Of a stretch of 64,000 nucleotides of DNA, positions 12,486-25,700 are shown in pieces; the stretch's first letter is position 1; each line of letters opens with the position of its first letter. Position numbers and translations under genes: made by a program. The notes under the pieces are model-generated. The model worked only from the letters and a program-made list of their open reading frames with translations, did not search any database and was not told where the DNA came from. The DNA comes from Lunularia cruciata (lineage: Eukaryota > Streptophyta > Marchantiopsida > Lunulariales > Lunulariaceae), in NCBI GenBank assembly GCA_948567375.1, contig OX419760.1, positions 4,402,001 to 4,466,000 on the forward strand, in the 5' to 3' direction.

Positions 12486-12764
12486 ACCAACACAACCAAG
12501 GAAACCTTTGTGTGAAAAACCTATTGATATTCTCCTTCTCTAGCCAATAAATTCACACTCTCTAGACCAAGAGAACCGTTCAAGAAAAGAGATTGATCAC
12601 TATGAATTCACATTGGGTAGAAAGACCCTTTCAAGCAAGGAAATTGAGGAAATTGGATAGCTCTACACTTGCATTCCCTCCTCATCCTTCCCATATGTGG
12701 TCAATTTCTTGATCTCTCAAACTATCTAGAGAATAACACTCTCTTGCTTTGGTGGCTAGCACTA

Positions 12765-13320
12765 GATTAAATTAAGCACTTCATTAACCCTAAATTATAA
12801 TTAATGCTTTGTGGTGTGCCAATAGAAAACTTGATATCCCTTATTTTTTATGAACTACCTATTATGGAGTTTGCTAATAATAAAGGAACTTGGATGGAAG
12901 GTCATAGTTGGTCCTTTTTTTTCTGACACAAACCCCGTCTCAATTTTTTGCACACTTTGTAAATACTTGTAAGAAAATTTACAAAGATATACAACTATTT
13001 ATGAAACCTCTTAATGCGCTCCAAGGATGCAAGAGGATGGGAATGTAACAAATTGAATAGGAGGTTTCAAAAATAGTTTTACAAAGTTTTGTATATTTTC
13101 ATATAGGTTTTTACAAAGTGTTCACTAAATCAATATAGGGTGTGGGCTGGAGAAAGAAAAGGACTCACTATGGACTTTTGTACAAGTTCCTTCTTATTAG
13201 CAAACTCCATAACAAGTGGTTCATAGGAAATAAGAGATCTGGAATTTTCCATTGGCACACAGTAAAGCATTAATTACAATTTAGGGTGAATAAAGTGTCT
13301 AGTTTAGGGTGAATCTGGTT
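12765..13320. repeat. Long foldback (inverted repeat), MITE-like
   Basis: The left arm (about 12,765-13,015) and right arm (about 13,065-13,320) are reverse complements. Examples are ATTAGCAAACTCCATAA in the right arm against TTATGGAGTTTGCTAAT in the left, and a matching pair around GCATTAATTA. The centre of about 50 bases is flanked by GAAACCTC and GAGGTTTC. No coding potential is seen. It may be two abutting element ends or one foldback MITE. Confidence 0.7.
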
Positions 13321-13499
13321 GGCGCTGGTGTAATTTGTTAATTTATTAATGTGTGAATTTAGTATTAAATGGAATTTCACCCGTTGCTGCTCGATGGTGC
13401 CCGTTGGTGCCTGTAGCTGCTCAATGGCGCCTATTGGTTTTGCATCCAAATGTTAGCCTGCATTGCAATCCAATACTTGATCTCCCATTGCTGAATTTT

Positions 13500-14020
13500 T
13501 GTTGCCTTTTTGGAGTAAAATTCCTTGACCTTCAATAATTTCTTGGTTGTCGGTGTGCAATGTGGATCATTTTCCATAACTCGTGCTATCTCCCTTGCCA
13601 CACTAATCTATGGAAATGAACCACCACAAAAACACACTGGTTTAGTTTACTGACAGGAGCATTTGCACACAGATGGTGAATTGGAATTCGAATAGTTGAG
13701 AGCAGCATTTTGGATCCGCAAAAAAATTTATTATAAAACTCACTCTAAGAATCACCTGCCAAAAGAAGGTACCAACCCTCTCAAGAAGCCATATCACCTC
13801 TTTTGATGATTATTTATTTCAATATGGCAACCCTAAACATCCAAGTGCCTGCTTTGCATAAATGAACACAACTTGCACTAGATACAAGGGAACACAATTT
13901 AGGGGGAGTTCATTTATTACCACCTCATTTCCTTTCACTAAAAATAATTAGGAAGTTTGTTATTTACCGAGAAGACATCATCAAAACTATTTCTGAAACC
14001 CCTTATGTGTACAATTTAGA
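13500..14020 (-). repeat. Right long inverted arm of the Harbinger-like element
   Basis: It is the reverse-complement partner of 10,705-11,240 and includes GGATCATTTTCCATAACTC (near 13,563) and AAATGAACACAACTTGCACT (near 13,860). It ends near CCCCTTATGTG, mirroring the left end. Confidence 0.6.
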
Positions 14021-14156
14021 AATCGCCGGATTTTTGCTGGTGACTGAGGTTTACCCGTAAGATTCTGGAAAAGGTATTTTGGTGATAAAAGTTCGCGGGA
14101 TCTTTCAGTTCAAAAGAACCCTCGACTGTCTTACTTCCTCGATTCTAAAGAAGATT

Positions 14157-14720
14157 TGGGGAGATATTAAATGAATCAACTGACAAATTGATACTGGGTC
14201 TGGGTCTGTGCCTGTCGGGGAAAAAAGATGTCAATGATACACGTGGACAAGATTGAACAAAAACCTTTAATTGATGTCTTCATAAACTTTAACAGAATAA
14301 GGGTTTCAAAAATAAGTTTGTAGGTATTGTACAGGTCCCGTGACAAAATTTACGCACTTTAGTACTTTATCCATTAATTTCTCATAGATATTTATATATA
14401 CTTATAAAATTATTTTTGAAACCTCTATTCTATAAATGTTGAGGTGCTTTATTTATACAGAATAGAGGTTTCAAAAATGATTTTATAAGTATTTATAAAT
14501 ATTCATGAGAAATTAATGGATAAATTACTAAAGTACGTAAACTTTTCACGGGACTTGTAAATTTTACATGTTGTGAACCTCTCGTAAAAGTCTATAAAAG
14601 CATTAATTAAAATAATTTTTTGTCCACGTATATCATTGGTATCATTTGGTTTGACAGGCATGAAACCAATATTAATTTGACAAACAGTTCGTTTAAAATT
14701 TCTCATAATCAAGTATTGTA
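14157..14720. repeat. Second long foldback with short loop
   Basis: Two arms of about 270 bases (14,157-14,440 and 14,455-14,720) are reverse complements around a loop of roughly a dozen bases. The inner ends read GAAACCTCTATTCT and AGAATAGAGGTTTC. Further out, GATACACGTGGACAA pairs with TTGTCCACGTATATC. The inner GAGGTTTCAAAAAT motif is shared with the foldback at 12,765-13,320 and with the ends of the Harbinger-like element, suggesting one family of non-autonomous relatives. Confidence 0.75.
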
Positions 14721-17700
14721 ATTTTAAATACTAAATACTCTAGAGACTTTCATCACGAATAAATTTTTGACGTAAATATTCCGAGACAGCCTATAGTCCT
14801 TATATCACCTAGAAATCCATCAAGTCCTAATGTCTCTAATCCATAAATTCTAATCCATAAATCCACAATTATTATTTCCTGAATCTTCTAAGGATTCTAG
14901 AATTTTATTTGTAATAATCCCTAATCTTTATGGATATGTACGAGCCTGCAAAGAGACTAATTTACAAAGAATTGTTAAATACATTACACTTTTTACTAAA
15001 CACATCACACCATGCATCATAACTAAATTAAATACAGCACAATCGTCCCTAAGGGCATTATGCGTACTATTATACTTCGAAGTGTACGTCGGTATCTTCT
15101 AAGAATATTACACACTAGCTGTGGTATATTTAGTAAAAAATATGGTGCATTTAACAATTCCCAATTTAAAACCCCCTTATGAAGAAGTTGGTGGGCTAGC
15201 CACTCATGAAGCTTATGTGAACGGCCAACATTCTACGATTGAGATCACCTTAAGCACCTTGCAGACATCAATGTGGATGGTTGGCAACAGCGATAGACTT
15301 AGCAGTACACTGTATTTAGGGCTTCGACTTACAGGTACTCCAAGTTTACCAAATGGTTTAGTAGTACCCCTTGGAACTCGGAATTTACTGGTGTTCCAAC
15401 TTGGCCAAAGTTTTAGAAGTACCCTCTCAAACTTTACATGGCCAATTAATCTTACATGGTAGCCATTTCACATATAAAATCAAAATTCATAGATTGCCTT
15501 TTTTTCTATAGATCATCGTGCTATAGATATTTGAAATCGAATAGTCCAAATTTTTAAAAGAGGTGTTCTATGGCAATTGTTAACTCTAAACATAGCAAAA
15601 TTTTTTATCGTGCTAAATGATGTTATTTTGTTTTGATACTAAAGACTATAACACTCTCGAGTATCTAGTACTAACAAGACCTAAGTACTTGGATCCAAAT
15701 CAATTCTGCTGATCCCAACCCGAAGTCCTCAATTCCCTATTCCAACCCGCGTGCTTTAACAAATCACGATAGCCAAATATAAGAAAGATGTGACAAGTGC
15801 GAACACGTGGCCCCAAGGGTTGTGTTAAGTCTTTTTCCAACCTGCTGTACCGCTAAGTCTTGGAGACAAGTTTGGGGCACCCGCAGTCCACTCTAACATG
15901 GGGTACTGCTTTGTGATAAGGTAGGGTATCGTTAAGTCCATCTGTATGGTGTGGTTGATAAAGGGAGTGGAACTGAAAATATCGCGGATGTCAAGTTGGA
16001 CCGACATTAGATTTTCCCTACTGCTTCGAATACTTCCTTATCAGATGCGCATTCAGTTGTCTCGAGTTTGATGCTACTATTTATTCCCGACTTTCCCCCT
16101 CGGTTCCATCGGATTTTGCTAGTATTTGTCTTTGATTTTGGTCGTTTGGGGCTGTTGGACTTTGTTCTTTCTTTCCTTTGGCACTTGTTTCCCTCGGGTT
16201 CTTTCGGGCCTTGCTAGTATTTGTCTTTGATTTGGGTCGTTTGGAATTGCTGGACTTTTTGTGCTCTTCCTCCCTTTTGCACTTATTTGTACCTTGTATT
16301 CCATTCCCCTTTCCTTCGAGATACTATTTATTTATATATATCTACTTCAACATTGTAGACTCGCCACGTCCGACAAACATTCGATCTTCCGCATCGCACA
16401 CAAATAGTGCTTGATATTCCTCACAAGAACAAGAAGAAAGACAGTTCTGTACAATCCCATCCCGCTGCATTCACTGACTTCAGGAGTCGGAGAAAGATGA
16501 ATGACTATTACCTGAGATCAGCTGAGCAATAAAATGTCTTAAGTTCGTTTGGATGAATTATTTAGCAGAATACATTCCGCGGTAAAATGCTCGACGTACC
16601 TCGTGGTTGTTTGCGATGGTGCCATAGTACCAGGTTGTTGGTGTCCGGTGCGGGTGTTGTTACAACTAGTGTTTTGCCGGTCTATGTGTAGCTATCGCCT
16701 AGTTGATATCCCTTCGCAATGGGGAGGGCAGGATTGCGGGAAGATGGTTGTGAGTTTGTGGTGAGATTAGGTCCTCGTCCGATCTACGCGACTCCATCGG
16801 ATTAGCAGTGGGATTCGAGAATCCCCATCATTTAAAGGCCACGCTGGTTGACGACTTGCATTTACCGTTAATGCACATGGATGGGGCGGCGATGTGTCGA
16901 ACTGTCAACTTTTTGCAAGCCAGAAAGGCCGTAATTTCCTTGGATGACGATCTATTCCTTGACTAGTTCACTGCATCAAAGGATTTTGCACAGCTTTAGT
17001 TCCCATTAAGACTTCAAGGATCCTACTTCATTGACTGTGAATGCGTTGATAGGAAGGAACCCTAACTCGCTTGCTTTTGCGTGCTCTTGCGACATAGCTA
17101 CATCATTTTTGTGTGCCCAGGTAAGTGTTCTCACAAATCGGCTCGAAAGCGGCAGAATTATTCGGTCAAGGGAGAAGACGGATGTTGTCCCCACCGTGCT
17201 ACCAACGCTTCCGCTACTAACGAGTTTGAACCGCTTGTTGTTGGATTCCTAGAAGAGGTCGATTCCTCGGCTTTGGCAGGAAGCCGACCAGCCGGATACT
17301 GGCGTCTAAAACTTACGAAACACCATCCGGGTTTTAACAAGACTCCGCGATTCGACCTTGTGTTTGTCCTAGTGTTCAGTATCTTTAGGATTTACTACTG
17401 CACAAAATCGTCCTGAGTTTGAGTTTCAACTTTCATCTCGGTACGAGTTACTGCGTCCTTACAGACGAATCGCTCTAGTGCAAATGGTCTACACGCGGAT
17501 CAAGGGTGTTTGAGGCAATCATGGCTGTCAACCACGCGATTTTCCCCTGACTAGCACGACTGCGACGGTGGACTGACAATGATGTAACTGAGGGGAATGT
17601 TTAACGGAAACCATTTCACATGGTGAACCCGCGATCATAAAGCCACAAGAAAGGATCAGAGGCTATGCAAACGAGCGTAAGTGTGTCCAATCCTTACGGC

Positions 17701-20700
17701 TACCAAGGCGGTAGGCGCCGGTAATGACTGAGCAATTGTCCAGTAACGCCGAAGTTGCGGGCAAAATTCCAACAAGCCAACTAAAGTCTACAGAGTACCT
17801 TAACCAGATATAGAGATTCCATGCACATGCAACCAACTCAGCTAACTGATAGGGACCAAAAGGCAGCATCCTAACAAGTTCCTGGGACACTAGAAGAACC
17901 TCACACTATGCACTTCACTTCGCTATCGTTCCCCTGTACGAATTCCGTCAGCAGGCTGTAGTCTCATGCAGGTCATCTTTTCTTCAGCTCTCGCCCCGAT
18001 AATCCAACAGCTCGGCGCCATATTACAATAAACGAAAAGCGCATTTCATAGGACCTAGGGTTCAATCGTTAACTACTTCCAAGACACTGATCTGCCTGAG
18101 TAGGCCAGACGTTGCAAGAGCCAGAAGCTCTAAGGCGACCACATGTTGCAATCCAGGAATTTGTAACCCGAATACAATTTATCTAGAGTAATCAGGCAGG
18201 CGGCAGAAAGTTGTCGTCGAGAGAAACCTGAGAATAAGCAGCTCCACCCACTCCCGTCCGTGTCACTACCATCTAAATAGACCGCGCGGTTCAGAGTTCG
18301 TTCATAGCGCTCGTGTCACGTCATGGAAATTCACGACCAGACGATAATCCAGTTCGTCAGGTCTCATGAATGAATAGCTCGTGGCGAACAAATGGCACAA
18401 CCGCCCACACCACTCATGGATGTGACCGTAATCAGGCAAGGCCGTCACTACGAATTATTTGTAACCTCGAGATTCCAGCAACGGAAGTTCGTAGATGTCA
18501 CCTTAATCGGACAACACCGTCACAAAGTGACAGGCGAGCACATAGATGCAGGGGCATTGGACCACACTCCATGTTCCATCGATATGCGCAGCTTTTTGCC
18601 GGACTAACATATTATTGTTTTATAGTCAATTACCGTTTATCCAATCCGCACTAGAAGGTTTGAAGGTCCCGCATCTTCGCAAGTGTGAACATTGCTTCTT
18701 CTAAGTCAACAAAGTTGAACCATAATTGAGAAGAAAGCCCACTTTCAAAAGACGGGTTCAGAATTGGTTTTACGAGTGGCGGAGCCGTTATGTTCATTAG
18801 AAAGGCCTCTTCGTCGAGCACAAGCGCCTACACGTCGGCATGCGGGGAAGTCTTGGCCTCAAACTATTCAACAACAGTAACAGTCTCATTTTATCTAGTT
18901 TGTTCAACGTTCATCCTCCATGCGTCCCATCAGCTGGAAATAGCCTTGGGATGATAGCCGACTGTATCAACAGAACAGCCAGCACTAACGTCCAAAGACA
19001 TCATTAACTCACCTTGAAATTCCTCTGCAAGTTCATCTCTCTCCGCAAACTTGTGACACCAACCCTGTCTGCGTTGTTATGTGAAGAGATAAAGCCAATG
19101 AAACATAATTTTCACCACGTTTCGACCTCGGATCATTTCAGGCTCAGTTCTCTGGCCCTAGCCATCCCTAACCGACGCTTAAGTATGAAAGGTTGTCAAA
19201 GATTGTTGTTTACTTTCTCGTTGGTGAACGCAGGAACAGCCACAACACAAGCAGCGACTTGCCCAGCACAACAGCAAGTAATCTAAAATTTCAGACTAAG
19301 TGTAATCATTTCGTATACTTCCAAGGTTCTTATTACACTTAATCATTACGGAGGTCCGTCGGTGACTCTTGACCTCATTTCTTTTGTGAAGTGTCGCTTG
19401 TAACATAAGCACTGTCCCAACGCGATCGAAACAGCTATCACCATCAACTAATCGCTCCAACATATCAAATTCAGGTTTGTCAACCCGGAGTTCAGCTCTA
19501 GGCACATATGCCTCAACATAAGTAGATCCATGACCCTAATTTCTATACGTCATATATAATATCATCAGAAAGGGAGCTCCTGTTTGACTTGGATCAGGAA
19601 CGCACGCATTTTTACCTATGGCAAGATCCGAATCATCGACTCGAGATAGCCCGGCATAACAACCAGGACATTGAACAGTCAACATACTTCATACCATTCC
19701 GAGGACATCATCGTCCGCTCACCCATAAGCAAATTTCTTGTGTGTGTTCAATACTTCCCTAGATGAGGCTTGTAACGCAACACTGTCCCATCCTTGCTTG
19801 AACTGTCAATTTGACCTAATTTTATATATACTCGAATTCGAGTTGTGGTTTACCGTAGAAGGTTAATGATTTTAGGTGTACAGAAGAACAGAGTACCCAC
19901 ATGAACTGACAATACGCAACCTTTTGCATCACCGGCATGGACTGACACGTACACCTCTTGCCATATACGCTTTGAGTTTTCCATTCATCCCACTCATGTG
20001 GAAACTTTCATCCTCCAAAGAGCAGGAGTCCCCATTTACCTTACCGAACTGGATGCATGACGAAACCTTCACCGTTAGATCATTCAGGTATAGAACAGCT
20101 CACTATTTATGATGTCTACCGAAATCTCAGCTAGTCTTTCGCTTACAATTAGTCCCCAACAACGCAGATGACTACATAGACTGACATGATACTAGGAGAA
20201 CTACCAGAATGACTAGAGCCTGTCTGCAATAGACGATCAAGTCGACCGGGATCACGAATTCCCCACTTCTGAATGAAAAAAAAACAAAATGTCACAGACA
20301 ATTAGCAGCTCAAAAGCAATTACATTTGCGCAGTTATAATCCTAATCGGTCAAGACATCTCAAAGTGTAGACATTCTTACACTGACATGCAGGTCAACAA
20401 TTATTGTTGATTTCCAATGATACAGAAACACGAAGCAGTTTCGCAACGTGAGCAATGATGAGAGGAACCACATTTACCGACTCCCCAACGTCAGACTACA
20501 GTGACATACAGTAGTAAACCATCAGTTCGCACTTGTGGCCTACAGAGACTCTGAGTTACAATCCTGTGCATCACGACAACTGGAAAGGTTGGAATCTCAC
20601 AGCCCCTTAGAAGAAGCGTGTACAAAGATCTGCCAGTAATGCTACGCATTTCGTGCTCTTGCTTATTATAGAATCGCGATTTTCCAATTCTAGAATGAAG

Positions 20701-21480
20701 TTTCAATGACTCGTTTGCCAGATCAAAATGATGTGTGGAGAGACATATATAGAGAGAGAGGAGATCCTATTTTGCTCCTCTTATAAGGCGCATACTGTTC
20801 GCCCCATACTATGAGTAACATCGCTATGACCCGCAATGAAAGTGGTGTCCTCTTCCATTGTACTGCCTCCCGTGTCACCTGCTACAGAACCTTGGCGGGA
20901 AGCAAACATTTAGATGTATCTTCTCTTGTTGAGGGCACGTTCTATAAACACCATGATACTCAACTATGAAGGAAGGGTTAGAACGGGGAAATATCATAGT
21001 AAGTGAGATCTAGAAGAGGACGAAATTATACTCTTTTCCGTGATTAGTGTGTATATTTACGTACAAAGTATAGACCTATTTAGTATCCTAATGAGGTCGA
21101 AGATAAAATTCGGACATGTGTACAAAAAGTAATCAGGGTATGGTTACTCGCAAAATATGTTTCTACCATTTGAATCATCTAAAAGTTTTCAAATGGGAAT
21201 ACAGTAGACAAGATTCTTGAAAGTAGAAGAAATATTATTTGACTATGCGCTGTATGTGAGTACCCCAATAAGTATGTATTTGAGAGGAGAGGGAACGGGA
21301 GAGTGAGAAAGGAGGCAAAGATATTCTAGAGTTTTAGAGAGCTCATCGGTATACCTCACACGAATGAATATTCTATTCGGTTCGCTTTTCAATTTTGGTT
21401 CCATTAGTACCTATTTTGGGGCAAATCGATTTTCATTCATCCATTTTACCATCCATTCTACCATCCATTATCGGGGTTAA
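14721..21480. other. Long region without a recognised gene; middle and right part CpG-rich
   Basis: The short open frames here (the longest about 110 codons) match nothing I recognise and show no consistent exon pattern. From about 15,700 to 20,700 CpG dinucleotides are frequent. For example, roughly twenty occur in 16,541-16,800, whereas 25,000-25,260 has almost none. A 95-base tandem duplication lies at 16,116-16,305. The last 200 bases (21,280-21,480) resemble 56,455-56,600 and probably belong to a retroelement. Lineage-specific or non-coding transcription units cannot be excluded. Confidence 0.5.
16116..16305 (+). repeat. Two-unit tandem duplication, period 95 bases
   Basis: TTGCTAGTATTTGTCTTTGA occurs at 16,116 and again at 16,211, and the following bases stay similar through a pyrimidine-rich tract to the end of each unit. 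The similarity also starts slightly upstream, near 16,090. The units are diverged. No function is evident. Confidence 0.8.
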
Positions 21481-21486
21481 TTGTTG

Positions 21487-21518
<32 letters not shown>

Positions 21519-22706
21519 ATTTCTATTTCCATGACCACTGTCCTGCAGTCTTCATCTATCAACATCCTTTGTGTGATCTAGGTTAACCCTTTGGAGCCGA
21601 TGACCGTCATGACAGATTGTGCCATCACCTTCAGGTGCATTACTCTCTTCTAGGAATTGTCTTGTCCAAGAGAATAAAAACATAACAATAGACAACTTGT
21701 GATAAGTGACACTTTTCCTTCAAGTCTAGCAATTTCATAATAATATCTCCATAGGAACAACATGTTCTTACCAATTATACTATTATTATATGACTTTAGA
21801 ATGTCACAAAGAGGTTCATCAAGATGAAGGGATCTTGGTCCAACTATTTGTCTTGATAGTTGCTATCATCATTGATATAGAAATAGGAGGTAGGCATAGC
21901 TTTGCAATTATGTTCCCTTGTGTAAAGTAGTGGAAACATTGTTTGGTAGGAAGCTCCATCATCAGACCTAAGAGTGCCATCCTCTAAGTCCAAAGAGTTT
22001 TCCTTTGGGGCCATGGAAGCAAGCATGTGAAGACCATTTTGCAAACATGGTTGTAGGGTGGAGCTAGGGTCATGTGGTATTTTATTGCTTGCCACCTCAA
22101 GTGTGGCATGACCACTTGTAATACCATTAGCTAGACATATTATCTAGAGGTGGAAATTGGCTTGGTATATCTAGAAGGATGTTACATATGATGGTCTAAG
22201 TTGATTAAATAGAGGTGTGACCAAAAGAGTACTTCCACTAATAGAACAAGAGCCAAAAATACCCAAAAAACTTTAGAGCCAATTTTGGAGGCCTAAACGG
22301 ATGAATTAGGCCGTGAAAATAGATTACTCCCTTTGAAGAATTTTTTATGGCTTCTCCCCCATGTTTGTCTCATTGACAGCTTTCCAATGTTACCTCACCC
22401 ATAAATTCTAAACTTTCTATAGAAAGATTCCCTAAAGATTCCTTCCAATAAAACTTGTTTGACCAACTAAATAGGACAAAGACCAACATGTCACCCATCC
22501 ATACAACTAATTTAAGGGTAGAGCTTGCTGATATATCACCAGTCCATGTATCTAATCCAAGGATTGAGCTTCCTTTGAGTGGATCCTCTTTGCTATATAA
22601 TAAAGACAAGGTGCTCCTTTGGGGATTGGATTATTGAGTGTTGAAGCTTTGTGTTTGTTCTCTTGTGTTTCTCTTTGGGGTTCTCATGTCCTTGGAACAT
22701 TACACC
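21480..22706 (-). mobile_element. LTR-like fragment, family D
   Basis: Read on the minus strand it starts TGTAATGTTCCAAGGACATG at 22,706. The same start and about 320 bases recur on the plus strand at 47,491-47,814, where the sequence begins TGTAATACTTCAAGGACAAG. A TG start repeated at two unrelated junctions suggests an LTR edge. The left boundary is uncertain. It is a fossil. Confidence 0.55.
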
Positions 22707-25700
22707 ACTAATCATTTTTCCAATTATAACTAGAAAATTAGTGATGACATTTGCAATTTCCTCATTGCTATCAACATGAGCGGGGTTCCATGCATCAATG
22801 TTGAAACTCAATTCTTTTTCATGATCTAAGCTCAACACAAGCTCAATTGTGTACATCAAAAGTATAGTGTGATTTGGTTTTTTTAGGGTCAACTTACCAA
22901 TCTGCCAAGAGGTGAAAACATCAACTTTCACTAGCCAAGGGACTCTCAATAATAGTGGAAATTATGTCAGGGTAGGCAAATCCATTATTAAGTAATTGGC
23001 CAAGAAGGTCTTCTCACCAATTAGTATAGGGATCTTAGGCAACACTCCTATAGGGCAATGTCCTCTCCTACTGGACATTAGCGAAAGGGTGGAAGCCTTG
23101 GTCATTGCCTTCAAACCTAGTGTTTACATAACACACTTTGTCATTATATTCACCAAGGGCCCCAAGTCAATGCGACAATTTGGAATAATACTTCCTTGAA
23201 TTGTTATAGGAATATTTAGATCATGGAACTTTTTGTAGAACACATGGTGATCCATTGGAATTGTATTAATAGAGGTGGTGTGTGAGATTCTCATGGTTGA
23301 AGTCTATCACATTTTTATGGGTGCAAGTCTTGGCAAGACAATGTTCTCAATCAGCGGATCTTTGAAGCATACCATAGGCGCCTTTGTTAGGAAGTTCTAT
23401 AGTTTCCTACGCTCCATAGGAGATACTTTACAAAGTTGTTTGATAGTGATATTGGCTTTTATGTTAACCAAGATGACAATAATCTCATAGTCATAGATGA
23501 TAGAAGTGGGTGGATGCTTCACCAAAGTGTCAAACACAGGGATTGCAGCCCTATATAGTTCCAAAGTAGGTTGAAGAGCTTCATCTAAATTCCCAAAGGA
23601 ATAGCTCTTAGAATTAGAGTTGCTTGGACTAGGTGTTACATAAGTGCAAGAATGTGTTGTGAGGAACACATTTGCCTTCATCAATTGGCATTGTTTCTCC
23701 CATAGAGGAACTTTCCTCAACACATTTGTCTTCATCAATTAACATTGTTTCTCCCATAGAGAAACTTTTCTCATTTGCAATGAAATGCATGTTCCTCTTA
23801 GGACCATCTTTATTTTGCAGGTCATTTTGTACAAGTGCTCCCTATGCCTAAGTATTAAAGTTCTAAAAGTCTAAGCATTGAGCCATGATATGTGCTCTAG
23901 AGTAGAATGTGCAACAAGTAGGCCTGTTAGGATAATAGTTTAGCTAGTGATTCTTACTACAAATGTGACAATGTATATTGGGTTTAGGACATCCTTTGCC
24001 TCATCTATTTCTCTTCTCCCTTGGAAGGGCAGATCTTGTAAGTGCTAGTTGTATCCAGAGATAGTATCCTCAACATGTGCTCTTTCAACTTGAGGCTCTT
24101 GGTGCCTTTGAAGCATTTTAGAATTTGCTATTATGTGTCCATACCTTTGATAGTATCCACACTAATTTGGAATATTTGGGGCAGCACATTGAGCATTAGT
24201 GCATCTTTGTCAAAGGCAACATGTACAAGAGATCTCTCCTCTAGCAGTAGTGTTCATTGGATTCCTCTCTTGATGTTATTGTGTTAGGTAAAGATTCTCA
24301 ATTTGTTCCAACTTCCCTAGGATGTCCTCCATCTTTATGTTTGCTATGGGAATATTGGCATTTATGAGAATTGGCAATTTAAATTGAGCTACCAAAACTT
24401 GCAAGGCCATGGGCATATGATTAGGTATGGGTACTGGTTGGAGTGCTATGTATTGGACCTATGCAAGCACAAAAGGTCCTCCATAGAAGTAATTTGGATG
24501 TTGATGTCCCTAAGTAGCAACATAGGAGTTGTGTATTACATTCCTTTTAAATCCTAATATTATAGAGTAGGATTTAGGCAAAGCTATATCACACTCATAA
24601 GGTTGAGCCCAACATTATGCTTCTTTAAATGCCTAAGCTAGTGTAGTAGCTTTGTTATAGATGAGGAATTTTTGACTATCCTTGAGCAATGCATCCTTAA
24701 ACCAATTAAGAGCCATAGTAGGATCTAGAATTGGTGTGATCATGGATGATATGTATTGGAACCTTTGAATAATTTCTTGTATAGTTTCAGTGTGTCCTTT
24801 GCAAAGCTTGTTTATTGTGTCACTAAGTTGTTTTTGCCATATTTGCAATATGTATTCTCATTGTCCTTCATCCCGTATCAACACATAACTTGTCTATGTG
24901 GTTAAGTTTTGACCATTCACCAATGTTGCACAGCTTTGATGAAACAATGTCCAATTTGTCATGTCATGGCTGTATCATCCAAGATATTTCATGCCATATA
25001 GACATTCTCAAACATTTTTTTGAATGATTTGAAGCCTTCTTGCCCAATGAATAGTACTACTCCAAGAGATATATAATTTTTTCCTCTTGAAGTTGATGCC
25101 ATTGTAGGTAGCTGCAAGAATCACAAGGTTGAGATAGGTGTGATTGCCATAAGAGTAACCTGTGTGGCTACAAGTTACAATGCTGGTGTAGATGGGTCTG
25201 CTTGGGCAAAAGTGCTTGCATAGAAGGCCTTTCTTGCAATAGTGGTTGAATTTGAAGATTAGCAAGAATGCTTGTAAACATAGAAAATAATGCTCCCCTC
25301 AATTTTAAAACAACATTACTTGTAAACACAAGAGGGAATGCTTCTCCTAAACTGAAAATATCAACATTCTTGTAGAATGGAGTAGGATAGACACATCTTG
25401 AGCAAAGTGTAGAAAATAGTGGAGAGATTTGCATGAATCGGCAAGTGGACCTAGTCTCATAGTGGAAGGTACAAGATGCTGTGGGAAATAATAAATGATG
25501 AGATAGTTCTTGCATAGTGGGTATTTCACTTGGCTTGGAAAGGAATTGTGGTCAGGACTCTTGTAGCAATTTTAGCTCTACCAAGGAATGGGGTTCACTG
25601 TTAGACTTAACCCTAGAAAGAGCTTGTAGGTCTATCACTTCTAAGAGCACTTTGGCCTTTATGGTACCTTCATCCTCTCATCAACAAATGAAATGACATG

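Larger units (their letters stand above)
10705..14020 (-). mobile_element. Decayed PIF/Harbinger-like DNA transposon with long inverted arms
   Basis: A minus-strand transposase remnant (11,946-12,485) lies between long diverged inverted arms. The left end reads TAAGGAGTTTAAAAACTAG and the right end is its imperfect complement (CTATTTCTGAAACCCCTTA). Arms of about 500 bases can be followed inward, with further weak matches to about 11,550 and 13,340. Target duplications were not identified with confidence. A separate foldback (12,765-13,320) lies inside. Confidence 0.6.

Noticed and set aside
15121-15462. 113-codon plus-strand frame as a protein gene
   Set aside because: The sequence is of low quality as a protein, with no homology recognised and no supporting neighbours.
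17031-17416. Overlapping plus-strand frames as a possible host gene
   Set aside because: No known motif, no plausible exon chain and no similarity to a family I know.
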